This document shows positions 43,065-51,407 of a DNA stretch of 64,000 nt, one piece after another. Within the stretch, counting starts at the first letter, position 1. Each line of letters opens with the position of its first letter. The DNA comes from Anaerolentibacter hominis. Lineage in GTDB: Bacteria; Bacillota; Clostridia; Lachnospirales; Lachnospiraceae. The notes under the pieces are model-generated. The model ran no database searches. It was not told the origin of the DNA and saw only the letters and a list, made by a program, of their open reading frames with translations. The position numbers were made by a program, and so were the translations under genes. Location of the stretch: NCBI RefSeq assembly GCF_032380675.1, contig NZ_JAWDIX010000005.1, forward strand, positions 1 through 64,000, written 5' to 3'.

Positions 43065-43756
43065 TACAGATGCGTACAATTACCGCGATCTTTTGGAAGC
43101 AGCTGAAGGATTCGGTTAAAAATATCCCGGTTTTGGTCCTGTTTGTGGTTTATCCTATCATTGCTATTATTATGGGCAGTGCGATAGCGGGGGAGATGGG
43201 GGAAGCAGAGCTATTCATCTCTCTGTTTGGAACGATGCATGCGGTATTTACACCAATCGTAACCACGGCATCCATCTTGTCGGAAGAAAAAGAAAAGAAC
43301 ACCCTTCGTGTTTTGATTTTTGCCAATGTGAACCCGGTGGAATACATGCTCAGCATAGGAAGCTTTGTGCTTTTATGCACGTTTTGCACCAGTGCCTTAT
43401 TTTTTGTCGGCGGTCAGTTCACTATGGCGATGGCCGCCCGTTTTCTGCTTGCACAGTTCATTGGTTCGATGGTATCGGTTTTGCTGGGACTGACCCTTGG
43501 TGCGTATGCAAAAAATATGGCCGGAGCCAATGGACTGGCGGTGCCGGCGGGTATGGTTTTTGCTTTTCTGCCTATGCTTTCTGCCTTTAACGAAACGATA
43601 GGTTCTGTGTCCAGATTTACTTACGGGCAGCAGATCAGCAACATTATGATGGGGACGGCGAAAACCGGTGATGCTATAACGGTAATCGCTATCAATTTCC
43701 TTCTGTTTCTTGTGGCCTTTTATCTGATCTACCGCCGGAACAGGCTGGATTTGTAA
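43061..43756 (+). CDS. ABC transporter permease
   Basis: A 231-residue membrane protein with about six hydrophobic segments, including the ABC-2-type EEKEKNTLRVLIF coupling segment near residue 75. It overlaps the ATPase stop by four bases and ends the four-gene operon. Confidence 0.9.
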   Translation: MIQMRTITAIFWKQLKDSVKNIPVLVLFVVYPIIAIIMGSAIAGEMGEAELFISLFGTMHAVFTPIVTTASILSEEKEKNTLRVLIFANVNPVEYMLSIGSFVLLCTFCTSALFFVGGQFTMAMAARFLLAQFIGSMVSVLLGLTLGAYAKNMAGANGLAVPAGMVFAFLPMLSAFNETIGSVSRFTYGQQISNIMMGTAKTGDAITVIAINFLLFLVAFYLIYRRNRLDL

Positions 43757-43770
43757 CCAGAGAGTATGGA

Positions 43771-43818
43771 AAAACAGAGACTTCCCAATTTTTTTATTTC
43801 TGGGAAGTCTCTGTTTTT
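43771..43818. terminator. Bidirectional terminator between ABC operon and htpG
   Basis: AAAACAGAGACTTCCCA / TGGGAAGTCTCTGTTTT, a 17-bp perfect stem with a T-rich loop and A/T tracts on both sides. Confidence 0.93.
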
Positions 43819-43828
43819 CTATTATATT

Positions 43829-45901
43829 CTATTTTGCAAGCAACAGCATCATTTCATTGCTTCTGGCAATAAATTTGCTCATCTGTTCGGATGTCAGCGG
43901 CTGATGGCCAAGCAGAGCCAGGTCATAAAGCTGCTCACAGATCATGTTGGCGTGTTCGGAATCCTTATGATCTGTCAAATACTGGACCAGTGTATTATTG
44001 GCATTTAGAACCAGCGTATTGGAATCGCCGAAAGCGCTCGGATCGGTCATGCCGTACATCTTCATCATATCCTGCATTCTCCGGTTTTCCTCGGAAAGGG
44101 TCATCATAGAGGAAATAGCCTTATTTTTCAGCTTCTCCACCTTTAATTCCAGATGATCTTTACCCAGAGCCTTTTTGAACAGTTCGGTGAGAGCTTCCGT
44201 GGTTTCCTTTAACTCTTCTTCTGATACTTCTTCTTTGAGGCTGTCGGTCAGATCTGCGTCGATTCTCTGGAATTTCAGATTCTCATCCTTGCCCTCCAGC
44301 AGAGAAATAAACGGCGTATCAATGTTGTGGGGCAGGATAACCGCATCCATATTGTTCTCACGGAACATATTGATATACTGGCCCTGCTGAACCTCGTCCG
44401 TTACATAATAGATAACGACGGGATCTTTTTCCTTCTTATCTTCAGCAGAAGCATCCTCTGTTTCGGCATCCGCTGCCTCAACCGTCTGCTCCTCTGCCTT
44501 CTCATTCTCATCTTCCGGCTTGTTCGCGGCAATACAGTCTGCCAGAGTAAGATATTTGTGGTCCAGATTCTTAAACAGCAGACAGTCCTTCATACGGTCA
44601 TAGAACTTCTCGTCCTTCAGACAGCCAAACTTGATAAACGGGCAGATATCATCCCAGTATTTCTCATAGGATTCCCGCTCCGTCTTGCACAGGCCAGTGA
44701 GCTTGTCCGCCACCTTCTTCGTAATATAATCCGATATTTTCTTTACAAAACCGTCGTTCTGCAATGCACTTCTGGATACATTTAAAGGCAGATCGGGACA
44801 GTCAATGACACCTTTTAATAAAAGCAGGAACTCAGGAATAACTTCTTTGATATTGTCGGCGATAAACACCTGGTTGTTGTACAGTTTGATGGTTCCTTCA
44901 ATGGATTCGTATTCGATATTAATCTTTGGAAAATATAAAATACCTTTCAAATTGAAGGGATAATCCATATTCAGATGAATCCAGAATAAGGGCTCTTTAT
45001 AGTCGTGGAACACCTTGCGGTAAAATTCCTTATAATCGTCCTCTGTACAGTCATTGGGATGCTTGGTCCAGAGCGGATTCGTATCATTTAAGGAAACAGG
45101 ACGCTTATTGATTTTCGCTTTGTCCTTTGCCGGTGAGATTTCTACAACTTCTTTTTCTCCGTTTTCATTTTCCTTTTCTTCTGTCTTTGCCTCTTCGGTG
45201 AAACGCTCCACTACCACATCATCGTCCCGTATGTCGGAGGCGTCAATTGTCTCAAATTCCTGTTCCGCGTTTGCCTTGGACAGGTAGATCGGAACCGGCA
45301 TAAATGAACAGTATTTTTCAATTACTTCACGAACCCGGTATTCGTTAGAATACTCCAGACAGTCCTCGGACAGATGAAGAGTGATTGTGGTACCGATGGT
45401 ATCTTTGCTGCCCTCCGACATGGAGAAATCGGTGCCGCCGTCACATTCCCAGTGTACCGGAACGGAACCTTCCGCAAAGGACAGGGTGTCAATAGTAACC
45501 AGATCCGCCACCATGAAGGCGGAGTAGAAGCCCAGACCGAAATGGCCGATAATCTGGTCCTCATTTGTTTTGTCCTTATATTTGGACAGAAAATCTGCCG
45601 CGCCGGAAAATGCGATCTGATTGATGTACTCGTCCACCTCTTCAAAGGTCATACCAATCCCGTTATCCGTAAAGGAAATCGTCTTAGCTTCCGGATCTAC
45701 AACAACCTGGATTTCACTCTTATAATCGTCCGGGAAGCTATATTCCCCCATGATTTCCAGTTTCTTTAATTTGGTGATAGCATCGCAGCCGTTGGATACC
45801 AATTCTCTTACAAAGATATCCTGATCGGAATAAAGCCATTTCTTAATGATGGGGAAAATATTTTCGCTGTTAATGGATAGACTGCCGTGTTTGTCTGCCA
45901 T
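43829..45901 (-). CDS. htpG: Molecular chaperone HtpG (Hsp90)
   Basis: A 690-residue bacterial Hsp90. The N-terminal GHKL ATPase motifs are intact: ELVSNGCDAITKL, FTDNGIGM, and GHFGLGFYSAFMVAD. A charged insert (AEEQTVEAADAETEDASAEDK) and EKENENGEKEV make it longer than the E. coli protein (about 620). Ribosome site AAAGGAGTG. A promoter (45964-45992) and a CIRCE element directly upstream indicate HrcA control, which is not universal for htpG. Confidence 0.97.
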   Translation of the reverse strand: MADKHGSLSINSENIFPIIKKWLYSDQDIFVRELVSNGCDAITKLKKLEIMGEYSFPDDYKSEIQVVVDPEAKTISFTDNGIGMTFEEVDEYINQIAFSGAADFLSKYKDKTNEDQIIGHFGLGFYSAFMVADLVTIDTLSFAEGSVPVHWECDGGTDFSMSEGSKDTIGTTITLHLSEDCLEYSNEYRVREVIEKYCSFMPVPIYLSKANAEQEFETIDASDIRDDDVVVERFTEEAKTEEKENENGEKEVVEISPAKDKAKINKRPVSLNDTNPLWTKHPNDCTEDDYKEFYRKVFHDYKEPLFWIHLNMDYPFNLKGILYFPKINIEYESIEGTIKLYNNQVFIADNIKEVIPEFLLLLKGVIDCPDLPLNVSRSALQNDGFVKKISDYITKKVADKLTGLCKTERESYEKYWDDICPFIKFGCLKDEKFYDRMKDCLLFKNLDHKYLTLADCIAANKPEDENEKAEEQTVEAADAETEDASAEDKKEKDPVVIYYVTDEVQQGQYINMFRENNMDAVILPHNIDTPFISLLEGKDENLKFQRIDADLTDSLKEEVSEEELKETTEALTELFKKALGKDHLELKVEKLKNKAISSMMTLSEENRRMQDMMKMYGMTDPSAFGDSNTLVLNANNTLVQYLTDHKDSEHANMICEQLYDLALLGHQPLTSEQMSKFIARSNEMMLLLAK

Positions 45902-45963
45902 TTATTGTCACACTCCTTTAAATAATTTGATATCGAAATCGTCTGTCTTTATCTACTATTGAG

Positions 45964-45992
45964 ATATTAATACGGTCTATGGGAAAAGTCAA
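45964..45992 (-). promoter_or_regulatory. Promoter of htpG
   Basis: On the minus strand TTGACT-17 bp-TAATAT, about 60 bases upstream of the htpG ATG and just downstream of the CIRCE element. Confidence 0.72.
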
Positions 45993-45999
45993 GAGAAAA

Positions 46000-46026
46000 A
46001 TAGCACTCGATTAAAATGAGTGCTAA
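46000..46026. promoter_or_regulatory. CIRCE element (HrcA operator)
   Basis: ATAGCACTC-N9-GAGTGCTAA matches the CIRCE consensus TTAGCACTC-N9-GAGTGCTAA with one mismatch in the first arm. It lies 8 bp from the htpG -35. Confidence 0.9.
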
Positions 46027-46089
46027 CAAGAAGGGGGATACGACAGAGAATGAATGCTGGCACTGCTTCTATGAAGATGATATAATAAA

Positions 46090-46214
46090 AAATAGCTGAG
46101 CGGCAGCGAAGCTATTTGCTACTTCTCAAAAAGCAAAGCGTTTGAGAAACGGACAGATTTAAGGGAAACCATAATATGCGAGGGCGGCCGGCTCTGCTAT
46201 CCTATGCGTAGGAT
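46090..46214 (+). repeat. Series of three intergenic hairpins
   Basis: AAATAGCT/AGCTATTT (46090-46117, enclosing GCAGCGA), TTCTCAAA/TTTGAGAA (46123-46148) and ATCCTA-TGCG-TAGGAT (46199-46214) lie between htpG and the DUF6994 gene. The AAGCTATTTG edge of the first also occurs in the sodA leader. Confidence 0.5.
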
Positions 46215-46252
46215 TTAAAAAGATGTAAAACGAGAAAGAGAAGTGTTCTTAT

Positions 46253-47002
46253 ATGGATAAAATAGATATATCGTTTGATTTTACAACAGATACATCTGAT
46301 TATTGGCTAGGATTTTGGGATAGAAATAATGGACTGGGAGCAGGTGGCAATGATCCTGATGCATTTAGTAAAACACTACAAAAATATCATCAAATCTTGT
46401 GGAGTAAGAAATTACCTAATGGTGAATATATGGATTTGTCTATGGGGACAGGTTCAAGATATCTAACTTGGAAAGATTTTAGATTTGGCAGTGATTCGAT
46501 TACAGCAAGTTTCAGATATAATAAATATAGAGAAATGATGGAGCAAGTTAAACAAGCGCGCCCTGATTATAAAAGTTATATGGAGAATTACTTACATCGT
46601 TCATATACTATCGGCGGAGCCATCATCTTTCCAAAAAGAATAGGCGGAATAAATCAAAGCAGAGGTTGTAATCCATTTATCATGGATAGGTGGGATTTAT
46701 CTTTGGAGTGCATTCGCAGATATTATTTAGGAGAAGTAAGTCCTTTGTATGATGTTTTACAAAAGGATAAAGGTTTCTTCGATTTGTTTATGGATTTTAA
46801 AGGCTATGTGGATTTTTTTTATTTGCAAGATTGCGTGAGTTCTGATTATAGCGAAGTAAAGTTATGGTTAGGAGAGCCAGCATTCACTTATTCTCCACTT
46901 CCTAAAACTGTCGATTCGTATTTCTCTTGGATAGAAAGCAATTTGAATTTTGTAGAGAAAAGAAATAAACGTATCCAATCAGCTTGTCAAAGCAAGGATT
47001 AA
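46253..47002 (+). CDS. DUF6994 family protein
   Basis: A 249-residue soluble protein I recognise as DUF6994 type: SFDFTTDTSDYWLGFWDRN at the start, TLQKYHQILWSKKLPNGE, then YTIGGAIIFPKRIGGINQSR and CNPFIMDRWDLSLECIRRYY. No catalytic motif is known to me. Related DUF6994 genes tend to be sporadic and next to mobile or defence-like genes. Here the gene is noticeably more AT-rich in codon third positions than its neighbours, hinting at acquisition. The ribosome site is weak (GAGAAAGAGAAG). It sits alone behind a hairpin-rich gap. Confidence 0.78.
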   Translation: MDKIDISFDFTTDTSDYWLGFWDRNNGLGAGGNDPDAFSKTLQKYHQILWSKKLPNGEYMDLSMGTGSRYLTWKDFRFGSDSITASFRYNKYREMMEQVKQARPDYKSYMENYLHRSYTIGGAIIFPKRIGGINQSRGCNPFIMDRWDLSLECIRRYYLGEVSPLYDVLQKDKGFFDLFMDFKGYVDFFYLQDCVSSDYSEVKLWLGEPAFTYSPLPKTVDSYFSWIESNLNFVEKRNKRIQSACQSKD

Positions 47003-47090
47003 ACACGTTAATGCTATATCATTGAAGTTACAATTTGTTTATAAAAATATAAACACCGTTTGGTTCCATTTTATGAATGGAGGTGCCGCG

Positions 47091-47630
47091 ATGAACAGTA
47101 AGTTTTTGTGTACGCCCTGGAAGCAAAAGAAAAGGACGGAGGATATCAAGGAAATTAGCCGGATATTTCTATGGTTTGTTCTGGTCATTCTGCTTTCTCT
47201 TATACCGACGGGGAAAAAGAGCGGATTTGACAGCAGCGAAGCAGTTCTGAAACATTATTTTCCCTATAATCAGAGAATAACAGAAAAGAAAATTTTTCAG
47301 TATACCATATATATGATGGAAGGAAAAATTGACGGTCAGCCTAAATTCGTTGTTGTTGAGCAGACAAATACAGATAATTTTATCATGAAAGACTGCGGTG
47401 ACAGCGAGGTGATTGGCCTGAACAATACGATTCCCCCTACCTGTCCATTTGAGCTGGGTGCAGCTATGGATTATAAATCCGGACGTATCAGCTTCCGGCT
47501 TCTGCCGGACTATAGCTTTCTGATCTGGATGGGATTATTTACGGTTGCAGTGGGGCTTGAAAGAGCGAACAGAGAAGTAGAAGAAGAACAGCTTATTGCG
47601 CTTCGGGCAGGACTTAAAGAGAGACATTAA
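47091..47630 (+). CDS. Small membrane protein, unknown
   Basis: A 179-residue protein with two membrane segments (about 25-40 and 145-160) bracketing an outside loop with a charged, beta-rich pattern. ATG 47091 behind GGAGG is preferred over the longer frame. No family recognised. It is followed by a stem-loop and stands between the DUF6994 gene and a convergent small ORF. Confidence 0.62.
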   Translation: MNSKFLCTPWKQKKRTEDIKEISRIFLWFVLVILLSLIPTGKKSGFDSSEAVLKHYFPYNQRITEKKIFQYTIYMMEGKIDGQPKFVVVEQTNTDNFIMKDCGDSEVIGLNNTIPPTCPFELGAAMDYKSGRISFRLLPDYSFLIWMGLFTVAVGLERANREVEEEQLIALRAGLKERH

Positions 47631-47631
47631 A

Positions 47632-47675
47632 AATAGCCGGGAAGTTCTGCATACAGCAGACGTTCCCGGCTATTA
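47632..47675. terminator. Hairpin between convergent small membrane protein genes
   Basis: AATAGCCGGGAA / TTCCCGGCTATT, with inner pairing TTCTGC..GCAGA, ending in TATTATTATA. A strong stem with a weak T tract. Confidence 0.7.
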
Positions 47676-47694
47676 TTATACGTAATAATAGTTA

Positions 47695-47871
47695 TCAGTC
47701 TTTTTCTCTTAACATCTTGATATAGGTGTTGACACCGAATATGATCCCTACGATACAGACAGCGCATACACAGCAGTATTTTACGATTTTGGTTACATCC
47801 ACGGTTACGTCAACACGGTAATCCTCTTTGGTTCCGGGGGTAAAACTTTGTAATTCCCTTTTTTTCCTCAT
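47695..47871 (-). CDS. Small single-pass membrane protein (58 aa)
   Basis: A 58-codon gene read directly from the minus strand. It starts MRKKRELQSFTPGTKEDYRV and contains a Cys-rich membrane segment (KYCCVCAVCIVGIIFGVNTY, about residues 31-50) before a short basic tail. AGGAG lies eight bases before the ATG, which supports it as a real gene. No family is recognised. It may be co-transcribed with the LUD gene upstream (35-base gap). Confidence 0.6.
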   Translation of the reverse strand: MRKKRELQSFTPGTKEDYRVDVTVDVTKIVKYCCVCAVCIVGIIFGVNTYIKMLREKD

Positions 47872-47906
47872 AACATTTCTCCTTTTCTGCCGTTCGGGCC
47901 AAGATG

Positions 47907-48551
47907 TTAATATCCCAGTTCTTCTCCTACCAGAATGACCTTGATTCTCCCTGGAGTCATAGACTTTCTGGTAATTACAGTGTTCGCGCAGATACAGTCA
48001 TCCACCAGACAGTTGGCGCACTGGCCGGAAGAGGCGCAGGGCGTGTCCAGCTCAAGACGGTTGCAGTTTGGCGGCGCAGCCATATTTCTCACCCGGTCCA
48101 TGCCGGCCTGTACATTGGGCACCAGTTTATTCATGCCCGCGATTACAATGACATTTTTAGGGCCATAAATCAGACAGGCAACCCGGTTGCCGCCGCCGTC
48201 TACATTAATGAGCTGTCCATCCAGGGTGATAGCATTGGAGCTCATAAAGTAGTAATCACAACCTACGATCTTTTGGTACATCGCCGCCCTTTCTTCTGCC
48301 GGAACACTAAACCGGTCATAGACGATACAGTCGCTGGAATATAGATCATCGATCAGACCAATCTCATTCAGTGTCATGGAACCGCCCCAGCTCACGGTAC
48401 ACTCTGGGGTGAGGAACCGTTTGGCGGTAGCCAGCGCCTCGTCCTTCGTCGCACAATAATACCCTTCGATGCCCCGCAGGTTAAATTTCTTGATCACGGT
48501 ATCGGCGATGTTCTCATAATAGTGTTGTTTTGGAGTCATAGTTTTATTCAT
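47907..48551 (-). CDS. LUD domain protein (lactate utilization type)
   Basis: A 214-residue protein of the LUD/LutC (former DUF162) family. Conserved pieces include VSWGGSMTLNEIGL, AITLDGQLINVDGGGNRV, and a Cys-containing end CASSGQCANCLVDDCIC. In lactate utilization LutC acts with the iron-sulfur LutA/LutB proteins, which are absent here, so this stand-alone clostridial form may do something else. The start (48551 or 48539) is not decided by a strong ribosome site. Confidence 0.88.
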   Translation of the reverse strand: MNKTMTPKQHYYENIADTVIKKFNLRGIEGYYCATKDEALATAKRFLTPECTVSWGGSMTLNEIGLIDDLYSSDCIVYDRFSVPAEERAAMYQKIVGCDYYFMSSNAITLDGQLINVDGGGNRVACLIYGPKNVIVIAGMNKLVPNVQAGMDRVRNMAAPPNCNRLELDTPCASSGQCANCLVDDCICANTVITRKSMTPGRIKVILVGEELGY

Positions 48552-48715
48552 TCATGCCTGGTATTACATTGAAAGAAGCGGTGCGGCATGACCTCCTTTG
48601 CGTATGTATTTTCCTTCAATGTGTGTTTTCGTTTTCGTTCATACTCACTTTATAAAAATTGAGAAAATATTTCACTTTGATTATACCATGAAATAACCGG
48701 TCGGGTACAGTGGTT

Positions 48716-49231
48716 TCAATGGTTATCTGCATCTCTTTGAACCGGTTTCTCATAATAATAAAATTCCCCCTGTTTCAGCTCTGAGTAGAGAGAGCCGGCC
48801 AGTGAAAACCCGGTTCTCTGAAACAGCGAATTCATCCCGGGATTTTTGCAGAAGGTGTCAGTGCGCAGGGTTGCGATGCCGGAAGCCGCGGCCTGCCTTT
48901 CTGCAAAGTTAAGAAGAGCCGTCCCAATCCCGCAGCGGCGGACCGCAGGGCTTACAGCCATCCGGTGGATGATCAGGGCGGGAGCGGGCAGCTTCCAGGA
49001 AATCCTGTCATATTTTTGTGAAGCAGCCTGATTGATGCAGACCACACCGGCCAGGATTTCTGCTGTTTCATAGACCCAGAGGCTTCCGGAGAGGATGTCT
49101 TCCCGAAAGTCACTTTCAAGGGGATACGCCGGCCCCCACTGGGTATTTCCTTCTTTTTCCATGATGGTTACGGTCTCCTCAATCAATTTCATAATTGCGG
49201 GAAGATCATTCATTTCTGCTCTTCGTATCAT
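48716..49231 (-). CDS. GNAT family N-acetyltransferase
   Basis: A 171-residue acetyltransferase with the acetyl-CoA loop RRCGIGTALL (about residue 103) and a typical C-terminal FQRTGFSLAGS. ATG 49231 behind AGGAGG is chosen over seven upstream codons. Substrate unknown. It is divergent from topB. Confidence 0.88.
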   Translation of the reverse strand: MIRRAEMNDLPAIMKLIEETVTIMEKEGNTQWGPAYPLESDFREDILSGSLWVYETAEILAGVVCINQAASQKYDRISWKLPAPALIIHRMAVSPAVRRCGIGTALLNFAERQAAASGIATLRTDTFCKNPGMNSLFQRTGFSLAGSLYSELKQGEFYYYEKPVQRDADNH

Positions 49232-49365
49232 ACGGGCCTCCTGTACAGGCATTTGTCATTGGAACTCTTTTTTTATTTTACCGCAGACCGGCACAATATG
49301 GAATACGATACTGCAAGTCACTAATTTGATTTTGTCTGTACTTTGTCCGCTTCGGTTGCAATAGA

Positions 49366-49394
49366 ATGAAGAAAAAGCTATACTTATACTTAGA
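49366..49394 (+). promoter_or_regulatory. Promoter of topB
   Basis: TTGCAA-17 bp-TATACT, about 35 bases upstream of the chosen topB ATG. Confidence 0.65.
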
Positions 49395-49428
49395 ATATGT
49401 GTTGGGAAAATACAGTAAGGATGTGTGT

Positions 49429-51402
49429 ATGAAGGATTTGTACATCGCCGAGAAACCCAGTGTGGCGCAGGAATTTGCGCGGGTTTTAAAGCTTAAGACG
49501 AACAGAAAAGATGGATTTCTGGAGGGAGAAGAAGCCATTGTGACCTGGTGTGTGGGTCATCTGGTAACGATGAGTTATCCGGAGAGCTATGACCCTGCAT
49601 TAAAGAAATGGTCGCTTGTGACCCTGCCTTTTTTGCCGAAGGATTTTAAATACGAGGTAATACCATCTGTTAAAAAGCAGTTTGACACAGTGAAAAACCT
49701 TCTGAACCGGGAGGATGTGCAGCGGATTTATGTATGTACCGACTCGGGGCGGGAAGGAGAATATATTTATCGTCTGGTGGATCAGATGGCTCAGGTTTCA
49801 GCCTCCAAGGATAAGCGGAGAGTCTGGATTGATTCTCAGACGGAGGAAGAGATACTCAGAGGAATCAAGGAAGCAAAACCGCTGTCGGAGTATGATCATC
49901 TGGCGGATGCAGCCTATCTGCGGGCGAAGGAAGATTATCTGATGGGAATTAATTTCTCCAGGGTGCTGACGCTGCAGTACGGAAGTACGGTGATGAACTA
50001 CCGGAACACTGGAAAATGGTCGGCTATCTCGGTCGGACGTGTAATGACCTGTGTGCTGGGAATGGTTGTAAGAAGAGAGCGGGAGATCCGTTCCTTTGTT
50101 AAAACGCCGTTTTACCGGGTTGTTGCGACGATACCGGAAGAAGAAACCACGATTGAAGCAGAGTGGAAGGCAGTAGAAGGTACGAAGTATTTTCAGTCGC
50201 CTCTTCTGTATAAAGACAACGGATTCAAGGCGGAGAAAGACGCCAGGGAATTAATTTCATATCTGGAAGAGGAACAGCCGGTAAGGGGTACCATTGTCAA
50301 GGTAGAAAAGAAGCAGGAGAAGAAAGCACCGCCCCTTCTCTATAACCTGGCGGAGCTTCAAAATGAGTGCTCCAGACTGTTTAAGATCAGCCCGGATCAG
50401 ACGCTGCAGATTGTACAGGAGTTATATGAGAAGAAGCTTGTCACCTATCCGAGAACAGACGCCAGAGTGATTTCCACGGCTGTGAGCAAGGAGATTACGA
50501 AAAATCTGAAAGGTTTGAAGGGCTATGGCCCATGCGGTGATTTTGCGGGCCAGGTATTAGAGCAGGGAAGCTATAAGGGACTGGCTAAGACTAAGTATGT
50601 AAATGACAAGCAGATTACGGACCACTATGCCATCATTCCCACAGGCCAGGGGCTGGGAGCGTTAAACAGCGTCAGCCAGACGGCGGCATCGGTTTACGAT
50701 GTGGTTGTCCGCCGGTTCCTGAGCATCTTTTTTCCTGCGGCTGTCTATCAGAAAATCAATGCGGATATTGAAATCCGCGGGGAGCACTTCTTTACCAATA
50801 TCCGGATACTGGTAGATCCAGGTTATCTCATCGTAGCCGGAGGCCAGCCGGTCAAGGAGGAAGAACGCAGACTCTACCGTGCTCTTTCCAAGCTGAAAAA
50901 GGGGATGGAGGTTACGGTTTCCGCCCTCGATGTAAAGGAAGGGGAGACGACGCCTCCGAAGAGATACAATTCCGGAAGCCTGATTCTGGCCATGGAGAAT
51001 GCGGGGCAGTTTATCGAGGATGAGGAACTGCGGGCCCAGATCAAGGGCAGCGGAATCGGTACCAGCGCCACCAGGGCGGAAATCCTCGGGAAGCTGGTTA
51101 AAATTAACTATTTGAATCTGAATAAGAAAACCCAGGTGGTGACCCCCAATCAGCTGGGTGAGATGGTATTTGATGTGGTCAATAATTCCATCCGCTCCAT
51201 GCTTAATCCGGACTTGACGGCCAGCTGGGAGAAGGGGCTTAACCTGGTGGCGGACGGAGAGATCACCCCGGATGAATATATGGCAAAGCTGGAAGGCTTT
51301 GTCACACGTATGACCGAGGGGGTAAAGGGACTGCGCAACCAGCGTGTGCTGCAGAGCTGTTTTGATGCTGCGGCTGTCTATTATAAAAAGAAAGGAAAAT
51401 AG
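49429..51402 (+). CDS. topB: DNA topoisomerase III (type IA)
   Basis: A 657-residue type IA topoisomerase. TOPRIM motifs are IAEKPSVAQEF at the start and CTDSGREGEYIYRLV near 105; the catalytic Tyr lies in LVTYPRTDARVIS (about 341). It lacks C-terminal zinc fingers, as expected for topo III rather than topo I. ATG 49429 with AAGGATG upstream is used; the 21-codon longer frame covers the promoter. It decatenates replication and recombination intermediates. The next gene begins five bases after its stop. Confidence 0.94.
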   Translation: MKDLYIAEKPSVAQEFARVLKLKTNRKDGFLEGEEAIVTWCVGHLVTMSYPESYDPALKKWSLVTLPFLPKDFKYEVIPSVKKQFDTVKNLLNREDVQRIYVCTDSGREGEYIYRLVDQMAQVSASKDKRRVWIDSQTEEEILRGIKEAKPLSEYDHLADAAYLRAKEDYLMGINFSRVLTLQYGSTVMNYRNTGKWSAISVGRVMTCVLGMVVRREREIRSFVKTPFYRVVATIPEEETTIEAEWKAVEGTKYFQSPLLYKDNGFKAEKDARELISYLEEEQPVRGTIVKVEKKQEKKAPPLLYNLAELQNECSRLFKISPDQTLQIVQELYEKKLVTYPRTDARVISTAVSKEITKNLKGLKGYGPCGDFAGQVLEQGSYKGLAKTKYVNDKQITDHYAIIPTGQGLGALNSVSQTAASVYDVVVRRFLSIFFPAAVYQKINADIEIRGEHFFTNIRILVDPGYLIVAGGQPVKEEERRLYRALSKLKKGMEVTVSALDVKEGETTPPKRYNSGSLILAMENAGQFIEDEELRAQIKGSGIGTSATRAEILGKLVKINYLNLNKKTQVVTPNQLGEMVFDVVNNSIRSMLNPDLTASWEKGLNLVADGEITPDEYMAKLEGFVTRMTEGVKGLRNQRVLQSCFDAAAVYYKKKGK

Positions 51403-51407
51403 TCAGA

